Made by a program: the position numbers and the translations under genes. A stretch of DNA of 64,000 nt. Origin: Veronia pacifica (GTDB lineage: Bacteria; Pseudomonadota; Gammaproteobacteria; Enterobacterales; Vibrionaceae). The DNA is taken from NCBI RefSeq assembly GCF_001707825.1, contig NZ_LYBM01000001.1:1-64000 (forward strand), written 5' to 3'. This document shows positions 19,585 to 29,032 of this stretch, piece by piece (position 1 is the first letter of the stretch; each line of letters opens with the position of its first letter). Below the pieces are notes generated by a model. That model searched no databases and was not told the origin of the DNA. It saw only the letters and a list, made by a program, of their open reading frames with translations.

Positions 19585-20258
19585 TTTCCAGTAACTGAAT
19601 CCTTGTCCTAACATCAGGAGAGCGATATTAATCACGAAAACACCGCCGATTTACCTACCAGCAACGACAATATCGCTGAAAATCTAACAACCATCTCCTT
19701 CTGATCAACGCTTTAACAGCAGAATAATTTGTTTTTAATTTAATCAACCACACTTCATATTGTGACATGCGCCGAAATATCTTTCGATTTCACACAAAAA
19801 ACTCACGTCAGGCTCTATTCATTAATACAAATTTAAAAATTTATAACTTTTTTTTACAATATAGAATGAATATATAAATTATTGTTTTTATTGGTAAAAA
19901 CGAACATAAAATATATTGATTGTTTAATCACCAGACAAGAATCATTCACTGCAGTGAATATTAATTCACTGGATCACTACTTTCATGATATTAATCACAA
20001 AACTTGGGGATTTGAAGTCCATATAAATTATGAGCTCTAATGATGTCTGTCTGGGAAAGGTTACAAATCTATTTCAGGTAAATAACTCGGCGAAGCTGAA
20101 GCTTATTGAATCAGCTCACGAGAGGTGACAAAGGTTAGAGCAATCTCTTTACAGAAAAATTTCAATTCTGCCTGTCACTCACACATTTGAACTTTTAGAA
20201 GCCTAAAAGCAGTATCCAGGCTCCAACGGATGCGCAATGACATGGAGACAGTCAGCAG
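19585..20258. other. Regulatory region of the yej-type operon
   Basis: These 674 bp contain no credible gene. The middle (19780-19930) is extremely AT-rich. A perfect palindrome ATTCACTGCAGTGAAT (19944-19959) overlaps a perfect ARG-box core (19955-19968). A long 5' leader to the GTG start at 20259 may be present. Confidence 0.6.
19953..19970. promoter_or_regulatory. Putative ArgR binding site (ARG box)
   Basis: The core TGAATATTAATTCA (19955-19968) is a perfect match to the ArgR operator pattern TGAAT-WWWW-ATTCA, flanked by AG and CT. A second, weak half-site (AGAATCATTCA) lies just upstream; ARG boxes usually act as pairs. The position 290 bp upstream of the transporter start suggests arginine-responsive control of the peptide importer. 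This is inference from the motif. Confidence 0.55.
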
Positions 20259-21287
20259 GTGTTAGCTTATCTACTTAGGCGTTTAGCCCTTATAGTGCCA
20301 ACTTTTCTTGGCATAACCGTTCTTATTTTTGCCATAACCCGATTTGTACCGGGTGGTCCGGTTGAGCAAATGATTGCCAGTATGCAATCACAGGGCGATC
20401 AGGCCGCCAGCCAAGTTGCAGGTGGAAATACACAGTTGGATGAAGACCAACTGGCAATGCTTAATGAATTTTATGGCCTTGATAAACCTATTCCTCAAGC
20501 ATATTGGGAGTGGTTGAATGCCTTTATCGTTTTCGATTTTGGCGAATCTACCCGTTACTTTGAACCTGTCACCGACATGATCATAGAGCGTCTACCCATA
20601 TCACTTTTTTATGGGGCAATAACCTTCTTTATTTCCTATTTGATCTCTATCCCTTTGGGTTACTTCAAAGCTGTCAAACACAATTCAACAATGGATACTG
20701 CCAGCTCAGTGCTGATTTTTACTGGCTTTGCTCTGCCAGGTTATGTTGTCGGTGTGTTTTTAATCACTTTGTTTGCCTTCAACCTTGAATGGTTCCCCAT
20801 GGGCGGCTTTGTCAGTGACGATTTCGAGGATATGGAATCAGTCTGGGACATGGCAAAAGACCTTCTGTGGCACGGATTTTTACCGCTTATCTGCTACATC
20901 ATTGGTGATTTTGCAATTTTGACTATGACCATGAAAAACAACTTGATGGAAAACCTTTCCGCAGACTACGTTCGTACAGCGATTGCTAAGGGTCTGCCGT
21001 TCAAAAAGGCGGTTAGGCGACATGCCCTGCAGAACAGCCTTATTCCAGTTGCCAGTGCCTTCGGTAACTCTCTGATGTTCTTCCTTACAGGGGCATTTCT
21101 TATCGAGGTTATTTTCAATATTGATGGTATTGGATTGCTGGGCTACGAGTCGATCATACAACGCGACTATCCGGTCGTGATGGCAATAGCAGCAATCAAT
21201 GCCCTGTTGTTTATGATTGGAAATATTTTGTCAGATATCTGTGTTGCACTTGCAGATCCTCGTGTACGAGTAAGGTTTGGTTCGTGA
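20259..21287 (+). CDS. yejB: Peptide ABC transporter permease, YejB type
   Basis: The 342-residue inner-membrane permease starts LAYLLRRLALIVPTFLGI, the classic N-terminus of DppB/OppB/YejB permeases. It contains a binding-protein-dependent transport loop (ADYVRTAIAKGLPFKKAVRRHA) that contacts the ATPase. Six helices are expected. The gene starts at GTG 20259 after GGAGA. It is first in a five-gene operon with yejE, yejA and two ATPase genes. YejABEF imports short peptides and microcin C in enterobacteria. Confidence 0.88.
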   Translation: MLAYLLRRLALIVPTFLGITVLIFAITRFVPGGPVEQMIASMQSQGDQAASQVAGGNTQLDEDQLAMLNEFYGLDKPIPQAYWEWLNAFIVFDFGESTRYFEPVTDMIIERLPISLFYGAITFFISYLISIPLGYFKAVKHNSTMDTASSVLIFTGFALPGYVVGVFLITLFAFNLEWFPMGGFVSDDFEDMESVWDMAKDLLWHGFLPLICYIIGDFAILTMTMKNNLMENLSADYVRTAIAKGLPFKKAVRRHALQNSLIPVASAFGNSLMFFLTGAFLIEVIFNIDGIGLLGYESIIQRDYPVVMAIAAINALLFMIGNILSDICVALADPRVRVRFGS

Positions 21288-22330
21288 TGTTTAAATTTAG
21301 TCCTCTTACACAGAAAAAAATCAACAGCTTTAAGTCCATAAAGCGCGGTTATTACTCGTTGTTAATACTATCCGGACTGTTAATTCTGAGCCTATTTGGC
21401 GAGCTATTAGTGAACAATAGAGCACTGGTAGTCAGCTATAATGGCGAGCTATCCTTTCCCGTTTTTTCTGACATTCGAAAAGGGACAGATTTTGGACTCG
21501 GCTATCCCAACGAGCCAAACTACCGAGAACTAAGAGAAACGTTCAAACAGGAAGGTGGCGACAACTTCGTCATTATGCCTCTGGTTCCTTACGACGCCTT
21601 TGAGCAGGATTATACGGGTGCATTTCCCCCTCTCGCACCCAGCATAGAGTCGCAGCATTATTTGGGGACTGATACTTTGGGGCGCGATATGGTCGCACGC
21701 TTACTGTATGGTTTCCGGATTGCGATGACGTTTGCCCTGTTTACCGTCGCTATCTCGACAGTGATCGGTATTGTCGTAGGCTGTTCCATGGGCTTCTTCG
21801 GCGGTAAATTTGATATCATTGCCCAGCGATTTATTGAAGTCTGGTCAATGCTGCCATTCCTCTATGTGATCATGATAGTAGTATCTATATTCTCTCCCAG
21901 CTTCTCGCTGTTTGTCCTGATAAACGTTCTTTTTGGCTGGGTGGGTATCACATGGGCAATGCGAACCATGACCTACAAGGAATCAACCCGTGAATATGTG
22001 ATGGCTGCCAGGGCGTTAGGTGCCTCAACATCACGGATACTATTCAAACATATTCTACCGAACACCATGGTCGTCGTGGTGACCGCAACACCTTTTGCTA
22101 TTGTATCAGCACTCACCACCCTGACCGCACTCGATTTTCTCGGTCTTGGTTTGCAAGCTCCAACACCAAGCTGGGGGGATCTACTTCAGCAAGGCCGTTC
22201 AAACCTACATGCACCATGGATTGTTGCCTCTGTTGTAACGGCACTCGTACTCGTTTTAGTTATGGTGACTTTTGTCGGCGAAGCAGTCCGAACTGCATTT
22301 GACCCTAAAAAATTCACCCGCTATGTATAA
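21287..22330 (+). CDS. yejE: Peptide ABC transporter permease, YejE type
   Basis: This 347-residue permease has a cytoplasmic N-terminus, a first helix (about 20-40), a long periplasmic insertion (about 45-130) typical of YejE, then a cluster of five helices with the EAA loop (EYVMAARALGASTSRILFKH). HYLGTDTLGRD-like sequence (QHYLGTDTLGRDM) is the usual motif before the core. ATG 21287 overlaps the yejB stop (TGATG). Confidence 0.88.
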   Translation: MFKFSPLTQKKINSFKSIKRGYYSLLILSGLLILSLFGELLVNNRALVVSYNGELSFPVFSDIRKGTDFGLGYPNEPNYRELRETFKQEGGDNFVIMPLVPYDAFEQDYTGAFPPLAPSIESQHYLGTDTLGRDMVARLLYGFRIAMTFALFTVAISTVIGIVVGCSMGFFGGKFDIIAQRFIEVWSMLPFLYVIMIVVSIFSPSFSLFVLINVLFGWVGITWAMRTMTYKESTREYVMAARALGASTSRILFKHILPNTMVVVVTATPFAIVSALTTLTALDFLGLGLQAPTPSWGDLLQQGRSNLHAPWIVASVVTALVLVLVMVTFVGEAVRTAFDPKKFTRYV

Positions 22331-22355
22331 CCAAAAAAGTAAACAAGGAAATGTG

Positions 22356-24194
22356 ATGAAGAAACTACTCTCACTGTCGATTGCGGCAGCACTGTCTTCA
22401 GCAAGTTTTGCAGGTTTTGCGGCGACGCTCCCTGCTGATCTTAAATGGATTTCAAATAACGACGAACCATTGTTCGCATCAGAGGAAGCGAAACGTGGCG
22501 GTACCTATACCACCTATTTGGCATCTTTCCCACAAACGCTGCGCAGTGTCGGACCAACAGCAAATTCAGGGATCCGAGGCTACCTGATGGACGGTACGCC
22601 GAAGCTGGCCCAGCGACATCCAAATACTGGTAAATATATCCCTCAGCTCGCAACGTCTTGGGCATTCGGTGACGATAACAAAACAGTCTATTTTAAACTT
22701 GACCCAACTGCGAAGTGGAATGACGGCGAAAAGGTAACCGCTGACGATTACCTGTTTATGCTGACGTACAACCGCTCGAAAGACATTGTCGATCCTTGGT
22801 ATACCGACTTTTTCACCAACACTATTGTCGATGTCGTTAAATATGACGATTACACCATTTCCATCACGCAAAAAGAAGAGCTGAGCCAGGCGACGTTGAT
22901 GTCAAATATCAACTTGCCAAGCAACGGCGTTCAGCCTCGCCCTGAGCATTTCTATGCCAATGATAAAGGCGACAAAAATGGCGACGGTATGCCAGATAAC
23001 TTTGTCAAAAAATACAACTTTAAATCAGAGCCAACCACTGGTGCATACTATTTAGACAAAGTGAAAAAAGGGAAATCACTGACCTTCAAACACGTTGGCG
23101 AAGACTGGTGGGGTTATAGTAATCGCTACTACAAAAATCGCTACAACGTAGAAAAAATCAGAATGTCAGTTATCCGAGACACTGATATTGCCCTGAAGCA
23201 TTTTGAAAAAGGTGACTTGGACAACTTCCGTATGGTGTTCCCAAGTTATTGGCATGAAAAGTCTGACTCTGAGGCCTTCGAGAAAGGATATGTTCAGAAA
23301 TTCTGGGGCTTCAACCAAACACCTCAAGGCGCAGGTGGCTTATGGATGAATACCGAAATGCCACTGCTCAACGACATCAATGTCCGCAAAGGCGTTTCGC
23401 ATGCAACAGACTTTGATGGCATGATCGCCAATGTTCTCCGCGGTGACTACTCGCGTCTTCCAAGTGGCATGGGCTTCGGACATGGTGACTACTCTTGGCC
23501 TGATGCGAAAGCACCTGAATTTGATGTAGCCTTGGCTATTCAATACTTCGAAAAAGCCGGTTTTGACAAAGTTGGTCCAGATGGTATCCGTGTAAACGAA
23601 AAAGGCGAGCGGTTATCATTTAATATCACTTATGGCTACCCAGTTCACACACCGCGTATCGCTTTCTTCAAAGAGCAAGCGAAAAAGGCGGGCCTTGAAT
23701 TCAATATGCAGATGCTAGACCCCTCAGCTTACTTTAAGTATGCGCTGGAGAAGAAACACCAACTGGTATTCTTACATATGGGCAGCGGTGACACGCCAGC
23801 TTACTGGGAGTACCTGCACTCAGACAATGCCAAACCTCAAACTAATGCTTTCAACAACTTCAGTGATCCTGCGTTGGATAAACTGATTGATGCTTATCGC
23901 GCTGAGTTTGATGAAACAAAACGTGCTGAGATTTCGCATCAGATTCAGAAGATAGTTGAAGATGCCAATATCATCGTTCCTGGATACATGGTGCCTTACG
24001 ACCGTCAAGTGCACTGGCGCTGGGTTAAGTTCCCAAGCACCCCAATGACCAAACAAACTGAGCTGATTTTCTCACCGATTGATCTATCTACATTCTGGAT
24101 AGACACTGAGGTCGAGAAAGAAACACGCGAAGCAATGAAAGCAGGTAAAACCTTTGAAAAAGTTGTTGTTATTGACGACAAGTTCAAAGTCTAA
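22356..24194 (+). CDS. yejA: Periplasmic peptide-binding protein, YejA type
   Basis: The protein has 612 residues and belongs to extracellular solute-binding family 5. The signal peptide is MKKLLSLSIAAALSSASFAG plus FAA. Mature motifs LPADLKWISNNDEPLFASE, AKRGGTYTTYL and LATSWAF match YejA rather than OppA. The frame is open further upstream, but the AAGGAA site and signal peptide point to ATG 22356. It sits between the permeases and ATPases; in E. coli yejA is first. It binds oligopeptides or peptide antibiotics for the YejBE pore. Confidence 0.9.
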   Translation: MKKLLSLSIAAALSSASFAGFAATLPADLKWISNNDEPLFASEEAKRGGTYTTYLASFPQTLRSVGPTANSGIRGYLMDGTPKLAQRHPNTGKYIPQLATSWAFGDDNKTVYFKLDPTAKWNDGEKVTADDYLFMLTYNRSKDIVDPWYTDFFTNTIVDVVKYDDYTISITQKEELSQATLMSNINLPSNGVQPRPEHFYANDKGDKNGDGMPDNFVKKYNFKSEPTTGAYYLDKVKKGKSLTFKHVGEDWWGYSNRYYKNRYNVEKIRMSVIRDTDIALKHFEKGDLDNFRMVFPSYWHEKSDSEAFEKGYVQKFWGFNQTPQGAGGLWMNTEMPLLNDINVRKGVSHATDFDGMIANVLRGDYSRLPSGMGFGHGDYSWPDAKAPEFDVALAIQYFEKAGFDKVGPDGIRVNEKGERLSFNITYGYPVHTPRIAFFKEQAKKAGLEFNMQMLDPSAYFKYALEKKHQLVFLHMGSGDTPAYWEYLHSDNAKPQTNAFNNFSDPALDKLIDAYRAEFDETKRAEISHQIQKIVEDANIIVPGYMVPYDRQVHWRWVKFPSTPMTKQTELIFSPIDLSTFWIDTEVEKETREAMKAGKTFEKVVVIDDKFKV

Positions 24195-24213
24195 GCAAAA
24201 AGGGTAATGGCAT

Positions 24214-25080
24214 ATGATGAATGATGTTGTACTGAGTGTCAGAAACCTTGAAACCGAGTTTCTGACCGATAATGGGCCAGTGAAAGTCCTTCATGGCGTG
24301 AGTTTTGATGTTAAGAAGGGGAAAACACTGGGACTGGTTGGAGAATCAGGTTGTGGTAAAAGTGTTACCTCCATGTCGATAATGGGCCTGTTACCTAAGC
24401 CCTATGGCAATGTGGTAAGCGGCGAGATAATTTACCGTAACAAGGATTTGGTCACTCTACCCGCGTCAGAGATGTATGAAATGCGGGGAAACAATATCGC
24501 CATTATATTTCAGGACCCAATGACGGCGCTCAATCCGGTTCATACCATTGGCAAGCAACTGATGGAAGTTCTCGAACTTCACAGACCAGAGCTTGCTAAA
24601 AAAGAGCGCCGTCAATACGCACTAGAGATGCTTGATAAGGTCAAAATTCCGATGCCGGAAAAACGGCTTGACGAGTATCCACACAACCTCTCTGGCGGCA
24701 TGCGCCAGAGGGTTATGATAGCCATGGCATTGGCATGTAAACCCGATATTCTTATCTGTGATGAGCCGACAACTGCACTTGATGTGACCGTTCAAGCCTC
24801 GATTCTCGAACTGATGAACGACCTTCAGGAAGAAACCGGCATGTCGATGATATTTATCACACACGACCTTGGTGTCGTCGCTGAAGTCTGTGATGATGTT
24901 GCCGTTATGTATGCGGGTAAGATCGTTGAGAAAGCAGATGTATTTGATATCTTTGATAACCCTCAACATCCTTACACCAAACGCTTGCTTGGCTTTATGC
25001 CGGACCTTGACAGTGAGCCAAAGCAATTGATCGATATTAAACCTGTCGACGTCACTGAGTTTCCAGAGTTTAGGGGTTAA
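24214..25080 (+). CDS. Peptide ABC transporter ATPase (DppD/YejF N-half type)
   Basis: The 288-residue ATPase has Walker A GESGCGKS, signature LSGGMRQRVMIAMAL, Walker B ILICDEPTTALD and the C-terminal oligopeptide-transporter extension (HPYTKRLLGFMPDL). E. coli YejF is a fusion of two such domains, whereas here they are separate genes two bases apart. It energises YejBE import. Confidence 0.9.
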   Translation: MMNDVVLSVRNLETEFLTDNGPVKVLHGVSFDVKKGKTLGLVGESGCGKSVTSMSIMGLLPKPYGNVVSGEIIYRNKDLVTLPASEMYEMRGNNIAIIFQDPMTALNPVHTIGKQLMEVLELHRPELAKKERRQYALEMLDKVKIPMPEKRLDEYPHNLSGGMRQRVMIAMALACKPDILICDEPTTALDVTVQASILELMNDLQEETGMSMIFITHDLGVVAEVCDDVAVMYAGKIVEKADVFDIFDNPQHPYTKRLLGFMPDLDSEPKQLIDIKPVDVTEFPEFRG

Positions 25081-25082
25081 TT

Positions 25083-25952
25083 ATGTCTCAAGAAGTTCTA
25101 CGAATTGAAAACCTCAAACAACATTTTACCTCTGGCAAAGGTATCTTTGCCAAAGGCTACACGATAAAAGCCGTTGATGGCGTTTCCTTCAGTGTAAAGC
25201 GCGGTGAAACGTTAGGATTGGTGGGTGAATCTGGTTGCGGAAAGAGCACCCTGGGCCGAACCATTCTAAAACTATATGAACCGACTGAAGGAAAGATATT
25301 CTTTGAAGGTGAAGATATTACTGACTTCACCGTCAAACAAATGCGTCCACTACGCAAGGACATGCAGGTTGTATTTCAGGATCCACTAGAATCACTTAAC
25401 CAACGCCACACTATCGGCATGATCCTCGAAGAGCCCTTTGTCATTCACAATATAGGTACGTCCGCTGAACGCCGTAAATGGGCGGCTGAGCTGCTAGAAA
25501 AAGTTGGTTTGCCCGCTGACGCCATTACGCGTTATCCCCATGAGTTCTCGGGTGGCCAGCGTCAACGTATCGGTATTGCACGCGCCATTGCCCTTAAACC
25601 TAAATTGCTGATTTGTGACGAATCAGTATCGGCTCTGGACGTTTCGGTGCAAGCACAAATCATTAACCTGCTGCTGAAATTGCAACAGGAAATGAATCTG
25701 GCGATGATATTTATTTCTCACGACCTATCTGTCGTACGTCAGGTCTCTGATAACGTTGCTGTTATGTATTTCGGCGAAATGGTTGAATACGGTCCCGCAA
25801 AAGAGGTTTACCAATCACCAAAAGCGGATTACACCAAAACCCTGCTGTCTGCTATCCCGGTTAATCATCCGAAAGATCGCAAGAAAAAACGTAAAGCTGA
25901 GCTGGAATCAAAAAAGATTAGTGCTGGGACGCCCCAGCAAGAAACCGCCTGA
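25083..25952 (+). CDS. Peptide ABC transporter ATPase (DppF/YejF C-half type)
   Basis: This 289-residue partner ATPase has Walker A GESGCGKS, signature [15 protein letters not shown], Walker [13 protein letters not shown] and a Lys-rich tail ([14 protein letters not shown]). The [19 protein letters not shown] opening is typical for the second subunit of dipeptide and oligopeptide importers. It is the last gene of the operon and is followed by a strong terminator. Confidence 0.9.
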   Translation: MSQEVLRIENLKQHFTSGKGIFAKGYTIKAVDGVSFSVKRGETLGLVGESGCGKSTLGRTILKLYEPTEGKIFFEGEDITDFTVKQMRPLRKDMQVVFQDPLESLNQRHTIGMILEEPFVIHNIGTSAERRKWAAELLEKVGLPADAITRYPHEFSGGQRQRIGIARAIALKPKLLICDESVSALDVSVQAQIINLLLKLQQEMNLAMIFISHDLSVVRQVSDNVAVMYFGEMVEYGPAKEVYQSPKADYTKTLLSAIPVNHPKDRKKKRKAELESKKISAGTPQQETA

Positions 25953-25976
25953 TTCGGCCACTGTCCAACTTCATCC

Positions 25977-26006
25977 AAAAAAAGCAGTCATATGGCTGCT
26001 TTTTTT
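25977..26006. terminator. Bidirectional terminator between the yej operon and psuG
   Basis: An 11-bp stem AAAAAAAGCAG / CTGCTTTTTTT with loop TCATATGG. It lies 25 bp after the second ATPase gene and abuts the psuG stop codon, so it can end transcripts from both sides. Confidence 0.9.
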
Positions 26007-26007
26007 A

Positions 26008-26916
26008 TTACATACTAATTGCAATGTCTGCTGCCAGTCTGGCATTATTAATCACCAATTCAATATTTGCATCCAGACTCTCTCCCCCCGTCAACTCACA
26101 CACTTTTGCCAGCAAATAAGGCGTAGACGCTTTACCCGTAATCTTGTGTTTCTCTGCATCTCTCAACGCTTTTTCGATAGCCTCATCTATGACCTTGCTA
26201 TCCATTGCAAATGCCTCAGGGATCGGATTTGCAATCACCGCCCCGCCATTCAAACCCAATGCCCATTTGGTCTTGAGTGCATTCGCAATCTCAGCGGGCG
26301 AATCGAGGCGATATTCCAACCCAAAATCACTCTCGCGCGCATAAAACGCAGGCAAGGTATCACACTGATAGCCTATCACTGGGACACCATGCGTCTCCAA
26401 ATATTCCAGCGTTAAACCGAGGTCGAGAATAGACTTGATCCCTGCGCAAACGACAGCCACATTTGTCTGAGCCAGTTCCTGCAAATCGGCTGAAATATCA
26501 AATGTCTCCCCTGCCCCACGATGCACACCACCAATGCCACCGGTTGCAAACACTTTGATCCCGGCCATTTGCGCAATAATCATGGTTGCAGCCACAGTGG
26601 TCGAACCATGTCTGCCAGCCGTTACTACAAATGGCATATCACGGCGACTCACTTTGACGACCTCCTTTCCTGCCTTACCCAACACTTCGATGCTCTTTTT
26701 TGACAGCCCAACTTTTAATCTTCCATCAATGATTGCGATTGTTGCAGGAATGGCGCCTCTCTCCCTGACCGCTTTCTCAACCTCTAACGCTGTTTCAACA
26801 TTTTTGGGATAAGGCATACCGTGAGAAATAATGGTCGACTCTAACGCCACTACAGGCTGTCCTTGGTTAAGTGCCACCTGCACGTCATCACTGATATCTA
26901 GCATGGAATGATTCAT
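26008..26916 (-). CDS. psuG: Pseudouridine-5'-phosphate glycosidase
   Basis: This 302-residue enzyme splits pseudouridine 5'-phosphate into uracil and ribose 5-phosphate. Family motifs: PVVALESTIISHGMPYP near the N-terminus, VSRRDMPFVV, GRHGSTTVAATM, FATGGIGGVHRGA, GVPVIGYQCDTLPAFY and GGAVIANPIPE. ATG 26916 has a very strong AAGGAGG; a longer frame runs to 27024 but has no such site. The usual partner, pseudouridine kinase PsuK, and a nucleoside transporter are not adjacent. Confidence 0.93.
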   Translation of the reverse strand: MNHSMLDISDDVQVALNQGQPVVALESTIISHGMPYPKNVETALEVEKAVRERGAIPATIAIIDGRLKVGLSKKSIEVLGKAGKEVVKVSRRDMPFVVTAGRHGSTTVAATMIIAQMAGIKVFATGGIGGVHRGAGETFDISADLQELAQTNVAVVCAGIKSILDLGLTLEYLETHGVPVIGYQCDTLPAFYARESDFGLEYRLDSPAEIANALKTKWALGLNGGAVIANPIPEAFAMDSKVIDEAIEKALRDAEKHKITGKASTPYLLAKVCELTGGESLDANIELVINNARLAADIAISM

Positions 26917-27023
26917 AGACGTCGCCTCCTTGGTAAGCGTCTCTCTGCATGGTAGCATCAAGGTCACTTCTCTTTTCCAGCACTGGCTCAAGCTTTTACG
27001 GAATATAACGGAACGGAACCCCA

Positions 27024-28214
27024 ATGAGACAATGTGACTTCTTAGTAATTGGTGCAGGCATTATCGGTCTGAGCACTGCGCATGAATTGCAGAAAAAGTA
27101 TCCAGAGTCCAAAGTCATCGTCTTAGAGAGAGAGGGCTCTCCCGCTCTGCATCAAACTGGCCGTAATAGCGGCGTCATTCATGCTGGGGTTTACTACACG
27201 CCCGGGAGCCTCAAGGCAGAGTTCTGCAAACGCGGAAACATTGCCATCAAGGCATTTTGTCGGGAGCATGACATTCCGTTTGAAGAGTGTGGCAAGTTGT
27301 TAGTGGCGACAAATGAGACTGAGCTGGAACGTATGCAAGGGCTGATTTCGCGCGCCAAAGAAAACGGCATTGAAATAGAGGTGCTCGATAAACGGGCACT
27401 ATCAGAGAAGGAACCCAATATCTCAGGTGAAGGCGCAATTTTTGTACCTTCTACAGGCATCGTCAACTATCGACTGATTTGTCTGCGTCTGGCTGAAATC
27501 GTCAAACAACACGGTGGAGATGTTCTCTATAAGGAGGACGTCAGTTATCTGAGCGAAACTGAATCCGGTGTCACTGTTGTCACTCATGAAAACACTTTTC
27601 ATGCGCATCAACTGATTGCCTGCGGGGGCGTGATGTCTGACAGACTCGTAAAGCTATTAGGTCAAGAGCCAGACTTCCGCATCATTCCGTTTAGAGGCGA
27701 TTACTACCAACTCCCCTCTGAGCATAATCAAATCATAAAACACCTCATCTACCCTATCCCTGATCCCAATCTGCCTTTTCTTGGCATACACCTGACTAAG
27801 ATGGTAGATGGCTCAGTGACTGTTGGCCCCAACGCTGTGGTGAGCTTTGCAAGGCAAGGCTACGAAAAAACAGCCTTTAGCGCCAAAGATAGCCTCGATA
27901 TGTTGGGTTATGCGGGCTTCAGAAAGCTGGTTTGGAATCATCGTAACTCAGCGGTACAGGAGCTAAAAAATGCATTCTGGAAACGTGGATATCTCAAACA
28001 CGTTCAGAAGTATTGTCCGTTGCTAACTATGGAAGATTTAGGTGACTATCCTTCGGGAATAAGAGCACAGGCGGTATCAAGAGACGGAAAACTGATCGAT
28101 GATTTTCACTTTCATACCACTAAGCGATGCTTGATGGTGTGTAATGCGCCATCACCAGCGGCGACGTCCTGCTTTCCAATTGCAGAATACATTGTCGGTA
28201 AAATCAGCATGTAA
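27024..28214 (+). CDS. lhgO: L-2-hydroxyglutarate oxidase/dehydrogenase
   Basis: The protein has 396 residues and is an FAD-dependent DAO-family enzyme oxidising L-2-hydroxyglutarate to 2-oxoglutarate, passing electrons to the quinone pool in E. coli. It has an N-terminal dinucleotide-binding motif VIGAGIIGLSTAHEL and the family signature HQTGRNSGVIHAGVYY, then SLKAEFCKRG; the C-terminus contains GIRAQAVSRDGKLIDDF. It is divergent from psuG with start codons about 108 bp apart. E. coli lhgO lies with csiD and gabDTP; none of those are here. Confidence 0.92.
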   Translation: MRQCDFLVIGAGIIGLSTAHELQKKYPESKVIVLEREGSPALHQTGRNSGVIHAGVYYTPGSLKAEFCKRGNIAIKAFCREHDIPFEECGKLLVATNETELERMQGLISRAKENGIEIEVLDKRALSEKEPNISGEGAIFVPSTGIVNYRLICLRLAEIVKQHGGDVLYKEDVSYLSETESGVTVVTHENTFHAHQLIACGGVMSDRLVKLLGQEPDFRIIPFRGDYYQLPSEHNQIIKHLIYPIPDPNLPFLGIHLTKMVDGSVTVGPNAVVSFARQGYEKTAFSAKDSLDMLGYAGFRKLVWNHRNSAVQELKNAFWKRGYLKHVQKYCPLLTMEDLGDYPSGIRAQAVSRDGKLIDDFHFHTTKRCLMVCNAPSPAATSCFPIAEYIVGKISM

Positions 28215-28226
28215 ACTGAAGATAGC

Positions 28227-28746
28227 CTAATCGTATAAGTCGTCCAAGCTCATCGACATGATACGCGATTGTGTTTCCATCCCTTGTGCATAATAAAACT
28301 CGATGGCACCTTGATTGAACTCCATGACCTCGAGTCGCAATTCAGTCGCTCCTTGATTATGTGCCCAAGCTTTTACACTCGCCATGAGAGCAGATCCCAC
28401 TCCCACACCTTGTGATGATTTGGAAACCACAATAGTATCAACACGGCATATCAAATGTCCGCGTAAAAAAAGACACTTTGGGCGTCTCTTTTATTCTTGC
28501 CGTGGTGTACCCAATAATATTGCCGCCACACTCAGCGACTGTAAAATAACACTTCACATCACAAATCTGCCTGTGAAGCTCTCCCATTTCCTGATTCTGC
28601 TCGTCAGGTAACTGAGCAAAAACCTCAGGCGCACCTTGGTAATGCTGAGCATTAATTTGTCGATAAAGACTATTAATAGGTTTTAGATCAGATTCTCTTG
28701 CTTCTCTTATTTTTACATTCTGGTGGGCATCGTCATTTACAAACAT
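28227..28746 (-). pseudogene. GNAT N-acetyltransferase, broken in a T7 run
   Basis: Two frames, 28438-28746 (N-terminal half, IREARESDLKPINSLY) and 28227-28454 (C-terminal half, with the acetyl-CoA loop SKSSQGVGVGSALM), together make one GNAT enzyme of about 170 residues. The second frame also reads FLRGHLICRVDTIVV back to the run of seven T (plus-strand A7 at 28465-28471). Removing one base from that run would restore a single frame. The substrate is unknown. It may be intact in the real genome if the run was miscounted. Confidence 0.75.
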
Positions 28747-28899
28747 AGTCGCTCTCAGAAATAGGTAGGGCTATCGGATTAATGAAGGCTACAAGGCTTT
28801 CATTATTTATCTAATTGACAATATGCCCGGTAAAAAACTCGTGAAGGATAATTATAAATCAGAGGTAAATATATTACTAAATACAAAAAATAGAATTAC

Positions 28900-28931
28900 G
28901 TACCATAAAAGACAGAACTAAGTACCATAAA
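28900..28931 (+). promoter_or_regulatory. Direct repeat GTACCATAAA upstream of the flagellin
   Basis: Identical decamers lie at 28900-28909 and 28922-28931, 22 bp apart, about two helical turns, some 100-130 bp upstream of the flagellin start. They may bind a regulator. No sigma-28 or sigma-54 consensus was found in this AT-rich region. Confidence 0.35.
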
Positions 28932-29032
28932 GAAAAAATACTAAAGATCATGAAAAAAAACACGTTAAAAGAATTAATAATAAAAATATTAATATCATTT
29001 GCACTCACGGAATTAATATACTTGGGAGCATC

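Noticed and set aside
28438-28471. Programmed frameshift on the T7 run of the GNAT gene
   Set aside because: T TTT TTT would favour a -1 shift, but the second half needs +1, so a miscounted run is more likely.
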